Assembly (NCBI RefSeq): GCF_042453785.1
Contig: NC_091672.1
Span: forward strand, 6,528,501 to 6,592,500
Length of the DNA: 64,000 nt
Direction: 5' to 3'
Source: Malus domestica
Lineage: Eukaryota > Streptophyta > Magnoliopsida > Rosales > Rosaceae
In this document: positions 22,690-35,100 of the stretch, in pieces
How the letters are laid out: every line of letters begins with the position of its first letter
Position numbering within the stretch: the stretch's first letter is position 1
Program-made: the position numbers and the translations under genes
The notes under the pieces: model-generated
What the model saw: the letters and a program-made list of their open reading frames with translations, nothing else
What the model was told of the DNA's origin: nothing
Databases searched by the model: none

Positions 22690-24460
22690 CAATGCACCAA
22701 GTTTAAAAACAAATTTTATTTTCCTTTTTTTTTTCTCGAGTCAAGATCTCGAACGGTTTTATTTTATTCATAAGAGATCATGGAATTCATTACATAATAA
22801 AAAGAAAAGAGAATTAATAACAAATTGGATTCGAATTCCTCGAGCGGTCCTGGTATGTATTTTCAGTCACAAAACCAGAGATGATGATAAGCAACAAACC
22901 AACAACTGGACTTTTCCGGAGAGCATGTTTTGTCACAAACTTACATGAATGTTGTCGCGCTGTACAAGGATTTCGAGCTATGCAGGAACAAGAACAACTC
23001 CTCCAGCTTCATACCAAAGTACTAGGGGTGTCAATTTGTCATCCCAAACCATGAAAGACTGCACCTGTATTCCATAGATTTGCCTTCAAGTTCTCGGAAC
23101 TTTAGCAATATTGTAATTTTGATAAAGTTTAGGATCTTCATAAAATGGAAACAAAATACACCCTTTCAATAATCATATTATCTGAACTTCAATAGCATAC
23201 GATGCTGATATCCGTAAACTGTTACTAAACAATTTCAGATACGACACCAATCAATCCAAACACAACATCAGTGTATCTAACATAATCATGATTATCATTA
23301 TACAAGAAATCCTAGTTACGATTATCCTTCATCCATACTTTATAAGTAGATTGGGTTCTTGGTTTTATGCAGAGACCATCAATCAAACCATTATATCCTG
23401 GCAAGTTATATCAAGCATGACACAAGCCACTTATGCAGGTTCCTGTTTCACCTTGTCATCAGTTTCATGTCGGTTTCACGAGAGGGCAGTTAAGAGCCAA
23501 GAGTTTCAATAATAAAATGAGTTGTAAACTGATAACAGATCAAAATCATTCAAACTTGCACTTTACTTCTATAGTTAACCTCATGCAGAAAAACCTAACT
23601 AAAACGACTCTGGTAATATCATTGCAAAATGAGGAATGCACACAATGAATGCTGAGTGCAATACAACAAGGCTTCGTGGCCAAATACTTGTTTGACGAAT
23701 TGGGTTTCTTGAATCAATTTGGTATGCGATTGTGAGACAAGCATGACATACAAAACACAACGAGCAATGCACACAAGGAATCTGAAGAAGTATTCACCCT
23801 TCAAAAGTTTAATATCAGTTTTATTAGGAACTCTTCAATTTATTTTGGCAATTAAAGGCCAACAGTTTCAATAATAAAAAGGAAATAGTTGGAAAGTATT
23901 TTTACCTGATAATAGCTGAAAGTCATTCAAAGTTTCAGTATCTCAAAAAGTTATCCTCCTGCAGCAAAACCTAATCAAAGAGACTCTGGGAAAATTGCCA
24001 CAACCACAAACAACACTGAAACCCAAGCTAGACAGATGTCCAAATGAGGAGATAAGTTTTCAGAGCAATGAGGATAGTTTATGAGGTTTATCCTTCCACA
24101 ATGAATGTCAAGGTAAAATTTGCAATGCCCTAGTGATGCAGTCATAGCTAACTAGTTTGATATCTATTCTTATGTTTTGCTATAACACTATTGTTTGAAA
24201 TCTTCAATAGTTGAAAAATAATAAGTTAATAAGCACATAAGGGGGAAATTGTTAATAGAGCGGAGGGTCAACAAAATGACACTTCTACTTATATGATGGT
24301 TCTGTGATTATACGAATTACAATACGTTGCTAGGTCTATACAAATAATAGAGCCACAGACTAAACGATTTAGATCATTTTGTGGGGTTATGGGGTTTAGC
24401 GTTTAGCAAAAACCTTACATTTTTCTTCCCCCCCCAAAAAAAAAAAAAAACCTTACATTT
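22690..24460. other. Spacer with an internal duplication
   Basis: Two diverged copies of a roughly 150-bp block (about 23490-23640 and 23838-24000) share AGTTTCAATAATAAAA, GTCATTCAAA-like and AACCTAA(C/T) segments. This makes an imperfect tandem repeat with a period near 345 bp. Between the two lies the RRM-gene fragment. No gene is seen; the part next to 24460 should contain the PPR 3' UTR. Confidence 0.55.
23643..23795 (-). pseudogene. Fragment of the UBA2-like RRM gene (intron 2 plus end of exon 2)
   Basis: The sequence CAATGAATG..., ACGAATTGGGT..., TATGCGATTGTGAGACAAGC, ATGACATACAAAACACAAC and GAAGAAGTATTC follows, in the same order and orientation, intron 2 and the 3' part of exon 2 of the RRM gene (about 34995-35170). 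It has scattered substitutions and one small gap. It cannot encode anything alone. It is either a remnant of a larger duplication or captured DNA. Confidence 0.7.
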
Positions 24461-26683
24461 TCACCAGTAGTCATTACATGAGCAGTGCCCATCTCTGAAA
24501 TGATGAAATCGATATCGATCTCTCAGCAATATCACCCTACCATAAAGCTTCGATATGAGCTTAGCAACTGTGTGGCAGTCTCCACAAACACAAAGATTCT
24601 TCACAACCTGAATTGGTTGAGAAGGACTCAAGCTAATAAGCCCAAAGGCGATCGCTAACTTCTCACTGTGAAGGATTAGGGCATGATCCTTCATGTCTTC
24701 TTCCTCCCAAAAATGTAGTAGATGTGACTTGTTTGGCACATACCCCACCAACTTCAATCTCCCTGCTATCTCATCCAACTTTGAATAGATTTCTTTGCAC
24801 AGAGGGTGAAAGTTATCACCAACAAGAAATTCATGAACACTACCATTGGCTTCAATTGAGCTACAGCCTCGTTCTTTCTTTATTCCCAAATCTCGCACAA
24901 GCTTCCTTAACCCGGACACTTCTTCCCATTTCCCTGTTTTAGCATATATATTTGATAAGAGAACATAGTGTCCATGGTTTCTGGGATCCAGCTCAAGCAT
25001 ATGGCTACAAGCCTTTTCAGCAAGCTCAAAACTGCCATGAAGTCCACAGGCCCCAAGAAGAGCACCCCATACAGAAGCAGTAGGAGGTATTTTCATTTTC
25101 TCTATCAGTTCTACGGCTTCCTCCAGATTGCCTGAACGACCAATAATATCGACCATGCAGGCATAGTGCTTTACTCCAGGCACAACGCTGTAAACTGGCT
25201 CCATTTGATAGAAAAACATTTTACCCTCGTCCACCAAACCTGCGTGGCTACAAGCGCATAAGAGGTTGGTAAATGTCACAGCATTTGGGTTCACCTTAGC
25301 TTCTAGCATTTTTGAGAAAATATCCAGTGCATCCCTCCCTCGCCCATGCATCGCAAAACCAGAAATCATGGCACTCCAAACGAACACATCTCTCCTCTCA
25401 ACCGAATTAAATACCTCAAGTGCCTTATCCAGATCCCCACACTTTGCATACATGTCGATAAGTGATGTTGTGAGGTGACTATTCATCTTAATTCCCTGCT
25501 TCTTCATGTAAACATGTATCTGCCCACCAAGTTCAATCGCTCCCAGTTGAGAACAGGCTGCTAGAGTACTAACTAGAGTGACTCCATCAGGTTTCGGACT
25601 CTTGCTTTTCTGCAACTCATTGAAAACAGCCAAAGCCTCCTTCGGCTTACCACTTTGTTCATAAGAAGAGATGAGTACATTCCATGCAGCAATATCTTGA
25701 CTAGGCATCGCATCAAAAATCCGCCAAGCCTTATCATAATTCCTCGACTGAGCATACCCATCAAGCATAGTAGTCCATGAGACAATATCCTTCTCTGGCA
25801 TCCTATCAAACAATATTTTCGCCTCTTCAACGCTCCCGCATTTCACATACATATCAAGCACAGCATTATTCAAAGTCAAATTCTCAGTAATTCCGTTCCT
25901 TGCAATATACAGACAAACCCACCTCCCAAACTCCAAATCCACCTTCTGCCCACAAGCCGACAACACGCCAACCATTGTCACATCATTGGGTTCCACATTC
26001 TCCGCCTCCATTTCCTTAAACAACTCCAACGCCTCCTCAGGACAATTCCCCTGCGCAAAAACCGTGATGATAGAATTCCAAGACACAACATCTTTCTTAG
26101 GAGTCTTCACAAAAACCCTACGCGCCAAACCCAAATCCCCGCACGTTCCATAAAAATGCACAAGCGAATTAAGAATGTAAATATCCGAACCAAGTGAAGA
26201 CTTTATCGCCATTCCATGAACAGCTCCTCCAGTATGCAAAGCTCGTAGCTCCGAAGCCGCCTTAATCACAAAAGAGTAAGTATACTTATTAGGACACTCC
26301 GAACACCCATAAAGCATGTCCAGAAATACGAGGATGCTCTCAACTGGGTCTGCGCTCGACGCGTAAGCCCGAATGAGGGTGTTCCAAGTGTAGAGATTTG
26401 GCTGGGGAATTTGATCGAACATTTGGCGAGCATAGTCGATGCTCGAGAACGAGGAGAGAGCGCAGGCGCTGATGAGCTTGCTGGTCGAGTAGGGGTCGAA
26501 GAATAGGCCTGTACGGAGCATCTGGGCATGGACTTGCTTCAGCTGAGCTATGTTGGTGCATTGCTCAATTTGTGGTATAACTGCTGTGTGGCTTGAGGAG
26601 CGAAGGTCGTTATTGACCGTTGTGGGGGACGAAGGGTTTGGGTGACGTGGCAGAGAGATGAGTGGGGTGCTCAGAGTTGCCAT
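24461..26683 (-). CDS. OTP81: DYW-type PPR RNA-editing factor, OTP81/QED1-like
   Basis: This is an intronless 740-residue protein. The start is the ATG complementary to 26681-26683; the frame extends five codons upstream but only to a GTG. The order is a short plastid-type transit region, PLS-class PPR repeats (for example [57 protein letters not shown]), then the E and E+ region ([10 protein letters not shown]...HEFLVGD). A full DYW deaminase domain follows, with HSEKLA, CGDCH and the final CSCNDYW. Such proteins bind organellar RNA upstream of a target C and convert it to U. Similarity along the whole length to Arabidopsis OTP81/QED1, a chloroplast factor for the rps12 intron and further sites, is strong from memory, including [12 protein letters not shown] near the start. 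Confidence 0.93.
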   Translation of the reverse strand: MATLSTPLISLPRHPNPSSPTTVNNDLRSSSHTAVIPQIEQCTNIAQLKQVHAQMLRTGLFFDPYSTSKLISACALSSFSSIDYARQMFDQIPQPNLYTWNTLIRAYASSADPVESILVFLDMLYGCSECPNKYTYSFVIKAASELRALHTGGAVHGMAIKSSLGSDIYILNSLVHFYGTCGDLGLARRVFVKTPKKDVVSWNSIITVFAQGNCPEEALELFKEMEAENVEPNDVTMVGVLSACGQKVDLEFGRWVCLYIARNGITENLTLNNAVLDMYVKCGSVEEAKILFDRMPEKDIVSWTTMLDGYAQSRNYDKAWRIFDAMPSQDIAAWNVLISSYEQSGKPKEALAVFNELQKSKSPKPDGVTLVSTLAACSQLGAIELGGQIHVYMKKQGIKMNSHLTTSLIDMYAKCGDLDKALEVFNSVERRDVFVWSAMISGFAMHGRGRDALDIFSKMLEAKVNPNAVTFTNLLCACSHAGLVDEGKMFFYQMEPVYSVVPGVKHYACMVDIIGRSGNLEEAVELIEKMKIPPTASVWGALLGACGLHGSFELAEKACSHMLELDPRNHGHYVLLSNIYAKTGKWEEVSGLRKLVRDLGIKKERGCSSIEANGSVHEFLVGDNFHPLCKEIYSKLDEIAGRLKLVGYVPNKSHLLHFWEEEDMKDHALILHSEKLAIAFGLISLSPSQPIQVVKNLCVCGDCHTVAKLISKLYGRVILLRDRYRFHHFRDGHCSCNDYW

Positions 26684-26755
26684 CTCTTTAATGGTCACAC
26701 TTGCATACGCACATTTGCTTGAGAGTTTTATTTTGTTATATTATATGATGATAAA

Positions 26756-26786
<31 letters not shown>

Positions 26787-27184
26787 TTTTTTTTCTTGTC
26801 ACACATGTTAGTCATTAATAATTGTTCTTTAAGTTTATAATGTATGAGAGTGTGTAACTTGCGATAAAAGATATGTTACTCTGAATTGTATAAATTTCTG
26901 ACCATTGATGCATGTGAGACTCACAATGCATCAACGGTTAAGTTTTGCCTACTGTATGAAAATAATATCATATAACTCAGGAAGAAGAACTTTTTGGATC
27001 TCTTCTTTCCAAACTTGCGTAAGTTTTTCTCATCAAATGGTCTAGCTACATAATTCAGGTGTTTTTGGGTAAGAAAATAATGTCATTTTATTGTTGAACC
27101 TTCATGATTTTCAACATTTAGGGAACATGATCACCTGTTAGTCTTTTGGTGTTGATCTTGTGCTTGTGTATGACATTGATTTGG
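26684..27184. other. PPR upstream region with TA microsatellite
   Basis: An A-run, a TA dinucleotide tract and a T-run at about 26750-26795 lie within 110 bases of the PPR start codon, in its presumed leader or core promoter. No other feature is evident. Confidence 0.6.
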
Positions 27185-27303
27185 CAAGTGATAAATTGTC
27201 TTGGTGGTTAGAGTTTTTATCATCAACTGTCCTGAGTTCAAACTCCCCCCTATTTAGTGTAAACTAGTGTAGATTATCGCTTTGTATTGTACTAAAAAAT
27301 AAC
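27185..27303 (+). mobile_element. tRNA-derived SINE copy
   Basis: An A-box-like TTGGTGGTTAGAG (about 27200) and a B-box-like GAGTTCAAACTCC (about 27234) are spaced about 33 bases apart. The body contains AAACTAGTGTAGATTATCG and ends in an A-rich tail. Target duplications were not found. Confidence 0.6.
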
Positions 27304-27689
27304 ATCTATTTGGATCTTGAGAATCCTAAATTTTTGGCTTAAGAATTTAACAAAAATACTTGATTTATCGAACACAAGATTATAGAGGAGAGTCAAAAAA
27401 TTGTCTTGACGTCATTTCTTGGAAAAGACCAATTTTTTTCGCCATTTATCTGAGTTGAATATGAAATCTTTCGTTTACAAATGAAGAATTATACCACTAC
27501 GTCATATTATTAGTTTAATTTTTTTTTTTGGTTTAAATCATGACGATCTATGCATAATTGTTTAATTGTTTGTTGTGACTTGGTCTTCTTTAGTTCAATT
27601 GTTCCAGTTTGATCGTGAAGTAGCAGAACAATTTGGTTGTACATATTACATAATGTAGGGCAGTACGTCCTCCATCCTCTGTTACAACA

Positions 27690-28042
27690 AGAGTATGAAA
27701 GCAGTGATGTATCAGTCTTCATCGTCGTCTTCTTCTTCTTCTTCGGAGAAACTTGATACTCAAAACTTAACCGAAACGAAATGACAAATACCATTATACT
27801 ACAGATGATATTATAAACCATTTCGTTGCCCCAAAGTGCAGACATGATGGATTCAATTAACATCGTAAAAGAAGATGACGAAAGCAGTTAGGAGGTATCA
27901 GTCATCTTCGTCGTCGTCTTCTTCTTCGGAGATAAATTGATAGTCAAAACTCAACCAAATCGAAAAGAAGAATACCATTATACTGAAGATGATATTATAA
28001 ACCATTCCATCACTGCAAAGTGCAGACATGATGGATTCAATT
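27690..28042. repeat. Imperfect tandem duplication of about 180 bp
   Basis: Two copies (about 27690-27862 and 27874-28042) share GTCGTCTTCTTCTTC, CGGAGA, ATACCATTATACT, GATGATATTATAAACCATT and AAGTGCAGACATGATGGATT. A GA/CTT-rich segment is common to both. The repeat is non-coding and sits downstream of mTERF-B. Confidence 0.8.
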
Positions 28043-28416
28043 TTATATTCTCACATGTCATCTAAACAGAACATGTATAAATACTGCCAATCAGTTTTCT
28101 GTAACCTACTACCGGTTTAACATTGCACCCCAATAACAATTTATCCACGACCTTGCCTTAGATATACATAAAATCGTTGGAGCTCTACCCTTTCCAAATT
28201 GGTTTTGGTCCGATGCAGCTTTAAAACATTTCGCATTACACTTAAAACACGGATGACTAATACAAAAAAGCATATAACCTGAGTACTGTTAATGCTCAAT
28301 GAAAATCTCACATGTAAAAGATAAAGGAACTAGTATGTTAGTACCTTAGCGCTGAGTTCGGATCGCGAAGCATTGCAGATTTTAGAACCTTAATAGTAGA
28401 AGAAAAGACTATTTTA

Positions 28417-30159
28417 TTATGAGGAATAAATTTTACTCTTGAAATCTTCCCAAACTTTCGGACCAGTAGGATGAGGATTTACATATACCCTTAAAAACTT
28501 AGCATCTGACATTGCAATAATGGTGCCCAAGGCAAGCTTAGAGTCTGCTGTTCCTTGACCTTTGAGCCAATTGTACATCGATACCCTAAGATTGACCCTT
28601 TCAATTCTGTAGGCAAGAAAAGACGGAAAGTCCACCAGAGATGATACAGGATAACCCAAATGATTTACAAGAAAATCAATCTTCATTTCTAACACATCCT
28701 TTCTCTGGTTAAGTATTTGCGGGGATACCTTAATCATTTCACAGACATCGTCGCTTGTCAAACCAGCATTGACAATGCAATCGAATCTTTCTTTGAGCTC
28801 CGTTCCTTTTCCTCGAAATACCTTTAGTGCGTTCTTCATTTTATCTGAGTTCTCTACAAAACCTATGCCTAACAAGAACTGAGTCTTCTGAGCATTGTCC
28901 CCTCTGACATTTGGAAGTGGCTCAACTCTTCTACCCAAAACCCAATTCTTTAATTCTTCTGGATTCTCCTGTATGTACCTCGACAGGCGCTTCTTTCCGA
29001 CTTTCAAGTAAGCAAGTAAGCTGTTAGTTTTTTTCATAGCACATGAACCCAGTAACAGGGGATGAGAACGGATAATCTTCCCAATCTCTGCAGCCTCCAT
29101 CTCAATCTCATTAAAGACCAAAATGCATTTTCTCAAATTCAAGAAAAATTTCATAACTTGAATTTCTGGAAACCGTAGAAACACTGAATATATCTCGCTC
29201 ATTGTGGATCCAAATTTCAGTAAGAACCCAATTAGTGAAAATGTTGTTTCCCCTGAAGCCTCAAATAAAATATCTGGGTGCCCACCAATTAGTTGACCCA
29301 ATTGCTCATTGCTGCAACCCATCTCACTAAACAAATGTAGAACTTCAAGCATCCGACTCCAGTTATAAGAATGGTCTTCCAATAAATTCTCCACAATCCA
29401 ACTGGTTTCAAATCCAGAACTCTTCAATCTTTCCAATACCTCAACAAATGCCGCATTCACATCCCCAATTAAAAGATAAGGACTAGCAACAATGAACTTA
29501 ATCAAAGCAGATTGGCTGATACCTAGTTCTTCATAAGCCTGAAGTTTCGATTCCAAAACCTCAAAATCATATCGAAAGACTTCTGCAGCTTCTCTATATA
29601 TCTTTCCGATCTTATTGCGTGCAATCCCATAACGCCACAGAACCGTGTAATTATGAAGCAACAAACCATCATCAGTCAAGAACATCAAATTCCGCGGAAG
29701 ATAAGAAACATACTCGGAAGGATTCAAGCCCAAGCTCTCAAAGAAAGGTTCAAACTCATTGATAGGATGGTAACGCAAGAACCGGGCAATTGAAGGCCCA
29801 ACTTCCGTTTCATTATCAACGCAGTTCAAAAGCTTCCTCAGAAAATGTGGGGAGTTTTTACTCATATTCTCAGCATCCCCAAACTGTAAGCTTCTAGTAT
29901 AATATAAGTAATCCAGCAATGCAGCTTGCGCTTCTCTTAACTGTTTTCCATTGCCATTCAAAGTTTTATCCAGGTTTTCGCGACTTTCGGTCACACGAGG
30001 AGCCCTTTTGGTGCTGTAAAATCTAGGGTTTTGCACATTGAGGAAAAAGTAATACCCAATTGGGTGAAGTGGGGTTGTTGATCTAAGGTGGTTTTCATCA
30101 AAATTGGAAGAAACCCATTTGAGAACGGATACTGTTCTGAATTTTTTCAAATGGGTCAT
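28417..30159 (-). CDS. mTERF-family protein, SHOT1/MTEF18-like (mTERF-B)
   Basis: This is a 580-residue intact frame. The ATG is complementary to 30157-30159; the frame extends one codon upstream only as GTG. It is collinear with mTERF-A along the whole length, sharing RFLRYHPINEFEPFFESLGL, CSNEQLGQLIGGHPDILF-type repeats and QRKDVLEMKIDFLVN at the end. It lacks a short insertion near residue 70 and another near residue 125. The N-terminus is again Arg/Ser-rich with PRFYST, which suggests mitochondria. Both copies are full length and open, so neither is an obvious pseudogene. The two copies are now 23 kb apart, with the Tat element and the PPR gene between them. Confidence 0.93.
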   Translation of the reverse strand: MTHLKKFRTVSVLKWVSSNFDENHLRSTTPLHPIGYYFFLNVQNPRFYSTKRAPRVTESRENLDKTLNGNGKQLREAQAALLDYLYYTRSLQFGDAENMSKNSPHFLRKLLNCVDNETEVGPSIARFLRYHPINEFEPFFESLGLNPSEYVSYLPRNLMFLTDDGLLLHNYTVLWRYGIARNKIGKIYREAAEVFRYDFEVLESKLQAYEELGISQSALIKFIVASPYLLIGDVNAAFVEVLERLKSSGFETSWIVENLLEDHSYNWSRMLEVLHLFSEMGCSNEQLGQLIGGHPDILFEASGETTFSLIGFLLKFGSTMSEIYSVFLRFPEIQVMKFFLNLRKCILVFNEIEMEAAEIGKIIRSHPLLLGSCAMKKTNSLLAYLKVGKKRLSRYIQENPEELKNWVLGRRVEPLPNVRGDNAQKTQFLLGIGFVENSDKMKNALKVFRGKGTELKERFDCIVNAGLTSDDVCEMIKVSPQILNQRKDVLEMKIDFLVNHLGYPVSSLVDFPSFLAYRIERVNLRVSMYNWLKGQGTADSKLALGTIIAMSDAKFLRVYVNPHPTGPKVWEDFKSKIYSS

Positions 30160-30183
30160 CACCAGTTTGATGAGATTCCAAGC

Positions 30184-30268
30184 CTAGCGATTACTACAGA
30201 AGCTCAAATGCCAAGACTTTCTGCTGAATGAAATGGAAATATCAAGTCTTTCGGAACGAAAGGGTTAC
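30184..30268 (-). other. Predicted 85-bp 5' UTR intron of mTERF-B
   Basis: On the minus strand the donor is CCAAG/GTAAC and the acceptor TCGCTAG/GCTTGG, 24 bases before the ATG. Position, size and splice sites match those of mTERF-A. Confidence 0.65.
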
Positions 30269-30504
30269 CTTGGGAGCTTCGGCTGCAGAGTTTGCTGCAC
30301 TGAAGCTGATGAGTGGCTTCATTCAAACTGTAATCCCAATTCAGTTCTGTTGAATCGCCGCCGGGAATGGTGTTTGAACTTTGGATGTCATCCAAATGCA
30401 GAACAAGGAAAACCCTGTATGAGAAGGCGTTGAGTTTGAGGTTAATTACACCTTCCACCCATGAAATTTAAGATTAATAACAATTTGATCCCTATCTTGT
30501 GAAT

Positions 30505-31112
30505 AGTAAGCAATGTTTGAAATATTCTGGATATGCTCGAAAATCCAAAAATTCAGAAAACGATATGGAAAGAGGGGGTAAAGTCTAAACTTCACTCCAT
30601 ATCCACGGTATTTCTGAAAATCAATCAATTTCCTCAATATTTTTGCTATTTTCAGAAAATATCTAGTGTTTGTGGACAATTTGCAAAAAGTTTGCAAGAA
30701 ATATCCATAACCTATGCATTCTTTATTTTTTAATTTCTTTCTCTATAATATTAGTTTACTTCAATAAAACTTGTGCTGCTTCGTGACGAAAATTTCAATT
30801 AAATTATGTATAATTTATTCTTTCTAGTGAAATGCTTTATTTTATTACTTTTCATTATAAGGAAGTTTTTTTCTTCTCACATATCACATACTTATTGTTT
30901 ATACAGTATCTAATCATTAATTCTTGATTCATATGTGTGTTGTGGCTTTATATGACATTCCATAAAAAATAATTTTAATTTCCATGTTTTTAGTAAATTT
31001 CCATCATTTCCATCAAATGCAATCGATTTCGATATACGATATATCCATTGATATTTTCACAAATTTGCCTATCGATATTTCCACCGATACCGATATTTTA
31101 AACACTGATACT
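30505..31112. mobile_element. Foldback element of about 600 bp
   Basis: The left arm (CAATGTTTGAAATATTCTGG, ATATG...GAAAATCC) pairs with the right arm read on the other strand (CAGTGTTTAAAATATCGGTA, TCGGTGGAAATATCG). The interior is AT-rich and non-coding. The similarity is imperfect, so this is an old non-autonomous DNA element. Confidence 0.5.
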
Positions 31113-31149
31113 ATGATGCATTTGGTTACACATTTATATTTCTTTTTTA

Positions 31150-31490
31150 TTTTTAGTCAAAATGGTTCATAAGATTGACATAACTCCTCACTTTAGTCCC
31201 GAAAATGAAATTTGATAAAAAAAAAATGGTCTCTGAGTTTGTCCATGTAAATCATTTTTGCTATTCTGTGAAAATTTATCATTGTCCTCGTTAAATGAAG
31301 GAGTTGGTTTGAGAAAATATCTTTTAAAAGGTGCTTACATGATCATTCATTTGACAATTTAACGAATGTATTAAAAGATTTTTCATAGAATAACCAAAAT
31401 AATATACAAGAGAACACGAGAAATTCAGGGATCACTTCTATCGTTTTTCATTATTAAGGACCAAATAAGAAGTTATGCCAATTTTAATAA
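31150..31490. mobile_element. Foldback MITE of about 340 bp
   Basis: GACATAACTCCTCACTTTAG, then TCCC and ATGAAATTTGAT, on the left is matched by the inverted right end (GGCATAACTTCTTATTTGG, TCC, ATGAAAAACGAT). Both arms continue into similar TGGTCTCTGA and TGATCCCTGA segments. There is no coding capacity. Confidence 0.6.
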
Positions 31491-32198
31491 GTATTTTGAA
31501 TAAAAAGTTTTTTTTTATATGATTGATATATTTATAAATTTTAAACTATGAATTTAGGCGAATTCTTTCAAAATTTCAAAGAAAAGATTCTACAAGTCCA
31601 AAAAAATCTGTCAAAATCCTATTAAAATCAAACCCTAATTAAATATACATGAAACTTTTATAAACTCTTTAAAGACTTGATCGAAATCCTGATTCAATAC
31701 TTCTGACTTTCATAAATTCATTTGAAGGTTGTGTCGATGTTTAATTGTTGAGAAGCTGAAAAACAATGAGAGAATTAAAAAAACCCGACTTTTGATATAG
31801 AAATATCTTCCCTTTAATTAACTTATAAAAATTTTAATTTCTATTACGATTAAATTTCATTATATAATTTTGATTTCCATCAACACATGTAAAAACTATC
31901 CAAGAAGCAACAATTCTAGTTGAAAAATGAAAGGTTTTCAACTACATACTACAAGAAGAAGCAACATTTCTAGTAAGACACCACCACTACAGAACCATGG
32001 CTTCTACACTGTCGATTCCCGAAACACAATCTCACTGCACAATATCCAGAAGTGCAAAACTAGATTAGATGCCTGCAAAACAAATGATGTCCCACAAATA
32101 AGAAATGTAATCACAACTGCGGTATTTGTAATGAAATTGTATCGGAAATGAAAGGAAAGCGGACTTGAATGTTACCATATTCTGAAAACAGTCGTAAA
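31491..32198. other. Spacer downstream of the RRM gene
   Basis: This is AT-rich. It should contain the 3' UTR of the RRM gene near 32198. I see no other feature. Confidence 0.5.
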
Positions 32199-35100
32199 TC
32201 ATTGTTTGCCAATATAATATGGATAGGGAATTTGTGACTGTGCCGGGTATGGAGGTTGAGGACCTGGGTAAGAAGAATCAGGGTATGCTGCTATGGTTTG
32301 AGGATAGCTGTAACCGACAGGGGGGGTGCCAGCATGTGCTTTTCCAGGCTGGGGATATCCAGGCGGCACTAGAGGTAAGGCCATTGGAACCATTGCCGGG
32401 GGTAGCTGTGTTTGTACTGTTCTACCCTTGTGTGAATCAGCAAGCTTCACAATGATATTTCTCCCCTGCAACCACCATACAATACTTTAGATGATTGCTT
32501 CCCCGGGCTTATAATTGTGAACGATTAGAAATCTTATGTGTGTCATGATCTAAGAACTTTCTAATATAACCACAATAGAAAATACATTGAAAGTATTGAA
32601 CTAAGCTATGTTACTTAACAACAACTGAATCTGATCAATCAGATTTCTTATTAAAGATGAAAACAGTAAATAAAAAAACCTGGATAAGGTATGCTACGCA
32701 TAGGAACCAATAAACTTATAGGCAAGACATTACAACTAAAACATTATCAGTGTTAAATCGAGACGAATTGAACTACAGGAGTGTCCAATCTGCTCCTACC
32801 AACTAACAACCATTTCCTTCCTATTTTATTCACATATTTGATTATGTTACCATTAGTTTAGAACTCGTAAAGAAACACTCAAACTCCAAAGGCTATTTAG
32901 ATGTTTATTCCCATGAAACTATGAAGGTACGTGTTCGAGCTGGAACCCCAACCCTACACCATGTGGTTGTTACTTCCAGAACCATTCCAACAATTTCTCC
33001 TCATGATGGGGGCACAACAGGTAACACAATCTAAAATGGTTCTTCAAGAGTAACAAGTACCATACTGGATATGGTGTAACCGATAAAAGAAAAAAGAGAA
33101 ACACCATGTTAAGAAAAGAAAGTACATCAAGTTTAAATTCAGGACCGTTATAATCAAAGAAAACTATTTTGGCACAAGATATTTTGCAAGTCCAACAAAA
33201 GAAAATATTATGGGCATAAGCTCGTTCGGGACCTGTATAATCATAGGGTCATGCATTTAGGAAACAAAAGTAAATACGCATAAGGCTTATCACTAACCCC
33301 AAGGGTCTTTTGTGGATCATCTATAGCCTTCTTTGCAGCCTCCACTGCCCTGTATGTAACAAAGCCAAACCCACTACAAAGAAAAGAAAAACACAATAAC
33401 ATTTGCACGGTTTGCAAAAAAAGTATTGTTGAAAGGACAAAATGTGTAAGTTTTTCGACATAATGTAAAAGGCAAATTTAATTATACCGTGACTCATTTG
33501 TATCTTTATCATATGCAACTGAACCTTCTTCTATATCACCATGCCTGCCAAAAAAGTGAAGAAGCATCTCACTTGTGACATTTGGAGACAAGCCCCCAAT
33601 GTAGAGTTTCCTCTGGGTAAGATCAAGTGTAGCAGGTGTCCCACTTAACCCCTCAGCTGCTAGATTACAAACAGCAAGGCGACCCTAGAAGAAAAAAAAA
33701 GACATTTTAACTGGAAGAATATAGAAGTGAAAACAAAACCCTTATGGTACAACAAGAAGCACAACTATTAGTTGGACTAGCTAGGCCTAGTAGACTATAT
33801 CCAGCCAATTCTTTCTTTAAATAACGATAAATTACATGTTAAAAACTAAATTTACATACATTTGACATATCCAAATGAGCAGCACTTAACCCCAAATAGG
33901 GCCATCACCCATCCCACCACTCAGTGCTCAACTCACATCCCACTCAGTTCTCAACTTAGCCTTGGCCCACCCCCAATAAATTTTTTTAGCAATGCTCGAG
34001 TTCACAAAAGCAGTCATGAAACAAGATGAAACAAGAACTAATAAAATTAAAAAGTAGTAACTGGGTACGATAACTTGTGTATTTTTCCTGGAAACGAAAA
34101 AAGGGTCGATGTAATGCTTATCTCATATATCTAACTTCAGATTGTCCCTTGAAGGGTAAGTGATGGCTAGATAAACGTAAATTAAGAAGTACCAATCTGA
34201 AGTAAAATGCGTTGCTTCTAGTTGTTGACACAGAGTAATATAGGCAATGCCTAATTTTATTTCTACTTTTATAGGAAACAAAATTTCATTGGAAAAAACA
34301 AAATAAACAGGGGACATAGTCCACTGGTTTAGCTAGAAGATGCAAGCTAGACTAAACAAATAAGACAGCAAAGCAGGGGCATAGCAACAGGCCAACCAGA
34401 AATTGTTGTTAGTTGGTAATCAACCCGTATAATACTTACACAAACTAAACTTTATCATATTCACTGTTAGGTTCCGTTAAATGACTTAACATATGGTATG
34501 TGTCATTATTGAAATGCATAAACACTCTTATATATGTATAACTTGATATGTTAGAACACTTGTACATTTGTTTTTCTGAAACTATGACGTTTTCCAGTTT
34601 ATTTTTCCTTTTTTTTTATAGAAAGCTCTCCCATTTAAAGATGTCTCCTAGCCATCTCTCGTTTGTTATTGGTGTATAATACTCTCTATCTACCATACAC
34701 ACCAAGAAAATATGCAGTCAACGTGCCTACTGAACTGATCAAGACTCTACTTTATATTCACTATTCACGGACAGAAGAACTCAATGAAGAAACGAAATTA
34801 GACTTCCAATGTGTTACATGCTTACATCAATCAACTTGCTAGGTGCTCTGAGCGCACACTGAGTAGATTCCATGTGCTTGTAAGTAATAAAACCATAGCC
34901 ACGCGATTTCCCACTTGCTTTTTCATAGATGACAGCCCCTTCCTCAATCTCTCCATGCTCACTAAATGCCTGAACAACAACAAACATGACCTTTCAATGA
35001 ATGTTCAGCACAATGCAACAACGGTTCGTGCTCATTATACATTTACATAATCGTTTTACGAATTGGGTATCTCTAAGTCAATACCATATGCGATTATGAG

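Noticed and set aside
26684..26698. Five-codon extension of the PPR protein
   Set aside because: The apparent first Met is a GTG; the ATG at 26683 also fits the N-terminus remembered for OTP81.
30160..30162. Extra first residue of mTERF-B
   Set aside because: The codon is GTG; the next codon is the real ATG and aligns with mTERF-A.
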